Below, one piece after another: positions 60,612-64,000 of a DNA stretch of 64,000 bases; position 1 is the stretch's first letter; the number at the start of each line of letters is the position of its first letter. Under the pieces are notes generated by a model. That model did not search any database. It saw nothing but the letters and a program-made list of their open reading frames with translations, and had not been told where the DNA came from. The translations under genes and the position numbers were made by a program. Location: positions 1 to 64,000 of the forward strand of contig URRP01000001.1 in assembly GCA_900550375.1 (NCBI GenBank), given 5' to 3'. The stretch comes from an uncultured Alistipes sp. (GTDB taxonomy: Bacteria; Bacteroidota; Bacteroidia; Bacteroidales; Rikenellaceae).

Positions 60612-61322
60612 ATGGAAAATCAAGTAACCGTAATGCCGAGAATCGGCGAGAAGGCTCCCTCGTTCGAAGCCGTCACCACACAAGGTAAAATCCATTTCCC
60701 CGAAGATTACAAAGGAAAATGGAAGATTCTATTCAGCCATCCGGCCGATTTCACTCCCGTCTGCACCTCGGAATTCATGACTTTCGGCCGCATGGCCGGC
60801 GAGTTCGAAGCACTCAACTGCCAGTTGGTAGGTCTCTCGGTCGACGGTCTTTACAGCCACATCGCGTGGCTGCGCACGATTCAGGAGAAGATCGAATACA
60901 AGGGGATGAAGGGCGTCGAGATCAAATTCCCGCTCATCGAGGACATCTCGATGCACGTCGCCCGACTCTACGGCATGATCCAGCCCGAGGAGAGTACGAC
61001 GTCGGCTGTCCGCGCCGTCTTCTTCATCGATCCCGAAGGGATCATCCGCACGATCATGTACTATCCGCTTTCGCTGGGCCGCAATTTCGACGAGATCAAG
61101 CGCGTACTGATCGGGCTGCAAACCTCCGACCGCTTCAACGTGGCGCTCCCCGCCGACTGGCGTCCGGGCGACGAAGTGATCGTTCCCACGGCAGGCTCGT
61201 GCGGCGTAGCCAAAAACCGCATGGAGGGCAAGGAGGGTGAAATGCACTGCTACGACTGGTTCTTCTGCACGAAGCCGCTCGCCCGCGAGACCGTCGAAAA
61301 GGAGTTGAACATCAAAAAGTAA
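60612..61322 (+). CDS. Peroxiredoxin (AhpC/TSA, Prx6-like)
   Basis: A 236-residue thiol peroxidase. The peroxidatic Cys51 is in HPADFTPVCTSEF, with the Thr48 and downstream Arg of the Prx site, and the C-terminal extension RPGDEVIVPTAGSCGVAKNRM fits the 1-Cys/Prx6 or archaeal-type group. Extra cysteines near the end (HCYDWFFC) could resolve the sulfenic acid. It reduces H2O2 and organic peroxides. Divergent oxyR and the candidate operator suggest peroxide induction. Confidence 0.94.
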   Translation: MENQVTVMPRIGEKAPSFEAVTTQGKIHFPEDYKGKWKILFSHPADFTPVCTSEFMTFGRMAGEFEALNCQLVGLSVDGLYSHIAWLRTIQEKIEYKGMKGVEIKFPLIEDISMHVARLYGMIQPEESTTSAVRAVFFIDPEGIIRTIMYYPLSLGRNFDEIKRVLIGLQTSDRFNVALPADWRPGDEVIVPTAGSCGVAKNRMEGKEGEMHCYDWFFCTKPLARETVEKELNIKK

Positions 61323-61329
61323 CGTTCCG

Positions 61330-61512
61330 ATGCGTATTCGAATTGACCCCGATCGCTGCCCGCAGGACCACCGGTGTCCCCTCGTCGATCTCTGTCCGGC
61401 GAAAGCACTCGCGCAGACCGAGCAGAGGCTGCCGGTAATCGACATCCGCAAATGCATCGAATGCGGAGTGTGCGTATGCAAATGTCCCAAGCAGGCGATG
61501 CGATTCGAATAA
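61330..61512 (+). CDS. 60-residue ferredoxin-like protein
   Basis: A tiny protein with one canonical 4Fe-4S motif, CIECGVCVCKCP (C-x2-C-x2-C-x3-CP, residues ~42-53). The N-terminal half has only three cysteines in irregular spacing (CPQDHRCPLVDLCP), so a second cluster would be incomplete. The start lies 7 bases after the peroxiredoxin stop, so it is probably cotranscribed and could deliver electrons to the peroxide response. That role is inference. Confidence 0.8.
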   Translation: MRIRIDPDRCPQDHRCPLVDLCPAKALAQTEQRLPVIDIRKCIECGVCVCKCPKQAMRFE

Positions 61513-61584
61513 TTTCGACACGCAAAATACGGGGCGGTACAGAGGGCAGCGACAAAACGCTGCCCTCTCTTTTTCTGCAAATAG

Positions 61585-62376
61585 CTACCGGTCGAACAGC
61601 ACGTTGAGCACTTTGGCCAGACGGTAGCCCGACAGCACGATCTGATACTCCGCAAACGGAGCGTGCGCATTGTAAAACTCCTGTCCCAATTCGTCGCCGG
61701 GCTGCACCCAATCGTAGATTTCATGACACCGCCGCGCCGACTCTTCGAACCACTCGACGGGCGTACCCTCCGTCATGCGGGCGATCTCCTCGTCGGAATA
61801 GTTGTCCAGCGCATGGCGGTAATCCTGAAATCCCCAGAACTTGTGCCGGCTGTCGAGCAGCTGTCCGTCCCAGATCTTGTGATAATTGGTCTCGACGCCG
61901 TGCAGCTTGACCGGAAACTTCCCGAGCGTCATGTTGTCGGGATAATAATAGACGTGCGTCGGGCAGTGCATATCGCCGAGCAGGTGCACCAGATATTTGA
62001 TATGCACCAGCACCGTCGAATCGTCCAGTTTCTCGTATTCCGAGAGCAGCGCCATCGACTGCTCGACGGCCTCTACGCAGTCGCCTTTGGCGCCCGACGC
62101 CTCGCGCACGGCCGCCGTGCTGCGCAGCTGTGCATCGACCGTTCCGGCATGCCAGCGCGTCGTGAATTCATATCCTTTCGAATGGCGCCATTCGTCCATC
62201 CACGAGGCATAGTAGACGATCGAATGGTGATCGGTATACCGCATGATGTTGGCCTTGGCCCGCGGCGTGAGGTGGTGTTCGGCGATGCAGGCGATCGCCG
62301 CATGGCCGGCCAGTCCGAAGGCGCGGATTTCGCGTGCAGCCAGCAACGCGAAGAGAATCAGAATCAGTTTCTTCAT
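61585..62376 (-). CDS. S1/P1-family nuclease
   Basis: A 263-residue secreted zinc nuclease for single-stranded nucleic acids. The signal peptide would be cut at REIRA|FGLAGH, making Phe the mature N-terminus where the family has Trp (GW/FG-x-x-GH). Zinc ligands are visible: GH at the start, SWMDEWR, RWHAG, KYLVHLLGDMHCPTHV and NYHKIWD. The N-terminal residue binds zinc through backbone atoms, so Phe may be tolerated. Confidence 0.88.
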   Translation of the reverse strand: MKKLILILFALLAAREIRAFGLAGHAAIACIAEHHLTPRAKANIMRYTDHHSIVYYASWMDEWRHSKGYEFTTRWHAGTVDAQLRSTAAVREASGAKGDCVEAVEQSMALLSEYEKLDDSTVLVHIKYLVHLLGDMHCPTHVYYYPDNMTLGKFPVKLHGVETNYHKIWDGQLLDSRHKFWGFQDYRHALDNYSDEEIARMTEGTPVEWFEESARRCHEIYDWVQPGDELGQEFYNAHAPFAEYQIVLSGYRLAKVLNVLFDR

Positions 62377-62645
62377 TTTTCAATTGGGTTTGTGAAGATG
62401 AACTCGACAGAGAGCGGATTCGGCACAGCGCCGGCGCATCGGCCGGACAGGCTGCTCGGTCTGCGCATCGGCCCCATCGGAAGGGTCGGCCGTCTGTCAA
62501 ATTCACATTCGGGTTCATAATGGTTTTCGGTAAGTCGCAGCCATTCATGCCGCCTCTTCTAATTAACACCTTCGGCACAAAATACCCTATCGAAAACGGG
62601 AAAAAACAGTGCCGCCCCCTATACGATCTCTCCGAAAACGAAACA

Positions 62646-62671
62646 GAGCCGAACCCTGTGGGGTTCGGCTC
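62646..62671 (-). terminator. Terminator of the M3 peptidase gene
   Basis: GAGCCGAACCC...GGGTTCGGCTC, 11-bp stem with a short loop, then TGTTTCGTTTT on the minus strand, 24 bases past the stop. The remaining gap (62377-62645, ~270 bases) shows no gene or promoter I can support. Confidence 0.65.
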
Positions 62672-62694
62672 CGCCGCGTCCGGCTGCCGCCGGA

Positions 62695-64000
62695 TTATTT
62701 CGTCAGCCCCATCTTCTCGATGAGCGCCTTCGTTTCGGGTTTGTGGCCGCGGAAATCGACGTAGAGCTTCATCGGATGCTCGTGCCCGCCCTGCGTGAGG
62801 ATATTCTTGCGGAACGCATCGGCCGACGGACCGCCCAGAATGCTGCCCGTCTCCACGAAGGCTTGGAAGGCATCCGCCTCCAGCACTTCGGCCCACTTGT
62901 AACCGTAATATCCGGCCGCATAGCCGCCGGAGAAGATATGCGTGAAGGCAGGATTCATCGCCGTGCCGGCCACTGCGGGCAGCACCTGCGCGGGAGCCAT
63001 CGAGGCTTTCTCGAATGCCTCGACATCGCCCGTAAACGGCTCTTTGAGGGTATGCCATGCCATATCGGTCAGTCCGAACGACAACTGGCGCACGTTGGCG
63101 TAAGCAGCCAGATAGTTCTTCGCAGCGACGATCTTTTCGACCAGCTCGGCGGGCATCTTCTCGCCCGTCTCATAGTGCTCGGCCCACAGGTCGAGCCACT
63201 GCTTCTCGGTGGCCCAGTTCTCCATGATCTGCGACGGCAGCTCCACGAAATCGCGGTAGACGCTCGTGCCGTTCAACGATTCATAGGTACCCTCGCCCAG
63301 CATACCGTGCAGCGAGTGGCCGAATTCGTGGAGGAAGGTCGTCACCTCGTCGAAGGTCAGCAGCGACGGTTTCGTCTCGGTCGGCTTGGTGAAGTTCATC
63401 ACCAGCGACACCAGCGGACGCGTCTGTGCGCCGTCGACCGTCTTCGACCCGCGGAACTCGGTCATCCACGCACCGGCACGCTTCGACGCACGCGGGAAGA
63501 AATCGAGATAGAGCACCGCCACGAAGTCGCCCTTGCCGTCGGTCACCTCGTAAGCCGTCACGTCGGGATGATAAACGGCGATGTCGTCGCGCTTGGTGAA
63601 ATTCAACCCGTAGAGCTTGTTCGCCAGCAGAAAGACGCCCTTCTTCACCTTCTCCAGTTCGAAGTAGGGTTTCACCTGCTCGTCGCTCAGCGCATATTTC
63701 TCGTTCTTGTACTTTTCGGTATAGTACGACCAATCCCACGGCATCACGTCGCCCTCGAAGCCCTGCGCGTGCGCATAGTCGGCAATCATCTCGTAGTCGG
63801 CCTTCGCGAAGTCGATCGTTTGGTCGAGCAGCTCCTGCAGAAAAGCGTTCACCGTCTTCGTATTCTCGGCCATCCGCTCCTCGAGCACATAATCGGCAAA
63901 GGTCTCATACCCCAGCAGTCCCGCGATCTGACGGCGCAGGTCGACGATATGGCGGATATTCTCGCAGTTGTCGAACTCGCCGCCCAGCGCACGCGCATTC
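62695..64000 (-). CDS. dcp: M3-family zinc metallopeptidase (dipeptidyl carboxypeptidase-like), 5' truncated
   Basis: The open frame runs from the window edge to 62695, giving the last ~435 residues. The zinc motif HEFGHSLHG (HExxH), the third ligand Glu in TYESLNGTSVYRDFVELPSQ, and the later FSGGYAAGYYGYKWAEVLEADAFQAF block are typical of M3 peptidases of the Dcp/oligopeptidase A group. They trim peptides, releasing dipeptides from C-termini. An apparent GTG start at 63888 is internal: family-like sequence (NARALGGEFDN, LRRQIAGLLGYETFADYV) continues to the edge. Confidence 0.93.
   Translation of the reverse strand, partial: NARALGGEFDNCENIRHIVDLRRQIAGLLGYETFADYVLEERMAENTKTVNAFLQELLDQTIDFAKADYEMIADYAHAQGFEGDVMPWDWSYYTEKYKNEKYALSDEQVKPYFELEKVKKGVFLLANKLYGLNFTKRDDIAVYHPDVTAYEVTDGKGDFVAVLYLDFFPRASKRAGAWMTEFRGSKTVDGAQTRPLVSLVMNFTKPTETKPSLLTFDEVTTFLHEFGHSLHGMLGEGTYESLNGTSVYRDFVELPSQIMENWATEKQWLDLWAEHYETGEKMPAELVEKIVAAKNYLAAYANVRQLSFGLTDMAWHTLKEPFTGDVEAFEKASMAPAQVLPAVAGTAMNPAFTHIFSGGYAAGYYGYKWAEVLEADAFQAFVETGSILGGPSADAFRKNILTQGGHEHPMKLYVDFRGHKPETKALIEKMGLTK

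Overview
The window looks like a chromosomal segment of a GC-rich, Gram-negative member of the Bacteroidota, most likely Alistipes or another Rikenellaceae. Three things point there. Genes lack clear Shine-Dalgarno sequences but follow the Bacteroidota promoter pattern TTTG-N20-TAnnTTTG. The gene content fits: a MurF-Alr fusion, a GSCFA protein, DUF2851, a fimbrillin-like lipoprotein and a long SecA with a C-terminal zinc tail. Lipid A (lpxK) and LPS export (lptD) genes show an outer membrane. The genus is an inference from style and content. Almost everything is core genome. I see no prophage, insertion sequence, CRISPR array or rRNA, and only one tRNA.

Layout. 1-2.6 kb: the 3' end of typA, small membrane and lipoprotein genes, and rpiB. 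2.6-7.7 kb: ispE and a GSCFA gene fire divergently from a 33-bp shared promoter, then a secreted alkaline-phosphatase-fold protein lacking most catalytic residues, then sufE, a sufT-like gene and a half-length DUF2851 gene. 7.7-10.3 kb: an MBOAT O-acyltransferase interrupted by a G10 tract and its SGNH partner. 10.3-15.6 kb: secA, a repeat-rich gap, dCMP deaminase, a small secreted protein and an SDR. 15.7-23.8 kb: ssb, punA-lpxK, an M23 peptidase-yhbP-ispD-PH operon, phoA and ung, with copies of a 67-69 bp palindromic repeat in the gaps.

23.9-30.4 kb: a five-gene efflux operon (tetR-tolC-MFP-RND-PII-like). 30.6-34.4 kb: an HD hydrolase, two DUF805 paralogues (one with a nonsense codon) and a POT transporter. 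34.7-38.5 kb: glycogen branching enzyme, then a 50-residue peptide gene and a fimbrillin/EF-hand/LRR lipoprotein. 38.5-46 kb, mostly minus strand: DUF5131, YhcH, EEP phosphatase, rhomboid, mutL, a membrane protein, dnaJ and grpE. 46-53.9 kb: a likely operon of amidase, mlaD-like, mutS2, murF-alr and an RsmI-like methyltransferase, divergent from lptD at 54-56.8 kb. 57-64 kb: a secreted unknown, tRNA-Gln(CTG), a nucleoside permease, the divergent oxyR/peroxiredoxin pair, a mini-ferredoxin, an S1/P1 nuclease and the 5'-truncated gene of an M3 peptidase.

The genes cover envelope biogenesis (lpxK, lptD, mlaD, amidase, murF-alr, secA, M23), isoprenoid synthesis (ispD, ispE), genome maintenance (ung, mutL, mutS2, ssb), protein folding (dnaJ, grpE) and oxidative stress (oxyR, prx). 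The strongest second looks are the G10 tract in the acyltransferase, the divergent promoter pair with start codons 4 nt behind each -7 box, the apparent pseudophosphatase, the palindromic repeat family, the in-frame stop in the second DUF805 gene, and the PII-like protein closing the efflux operon.
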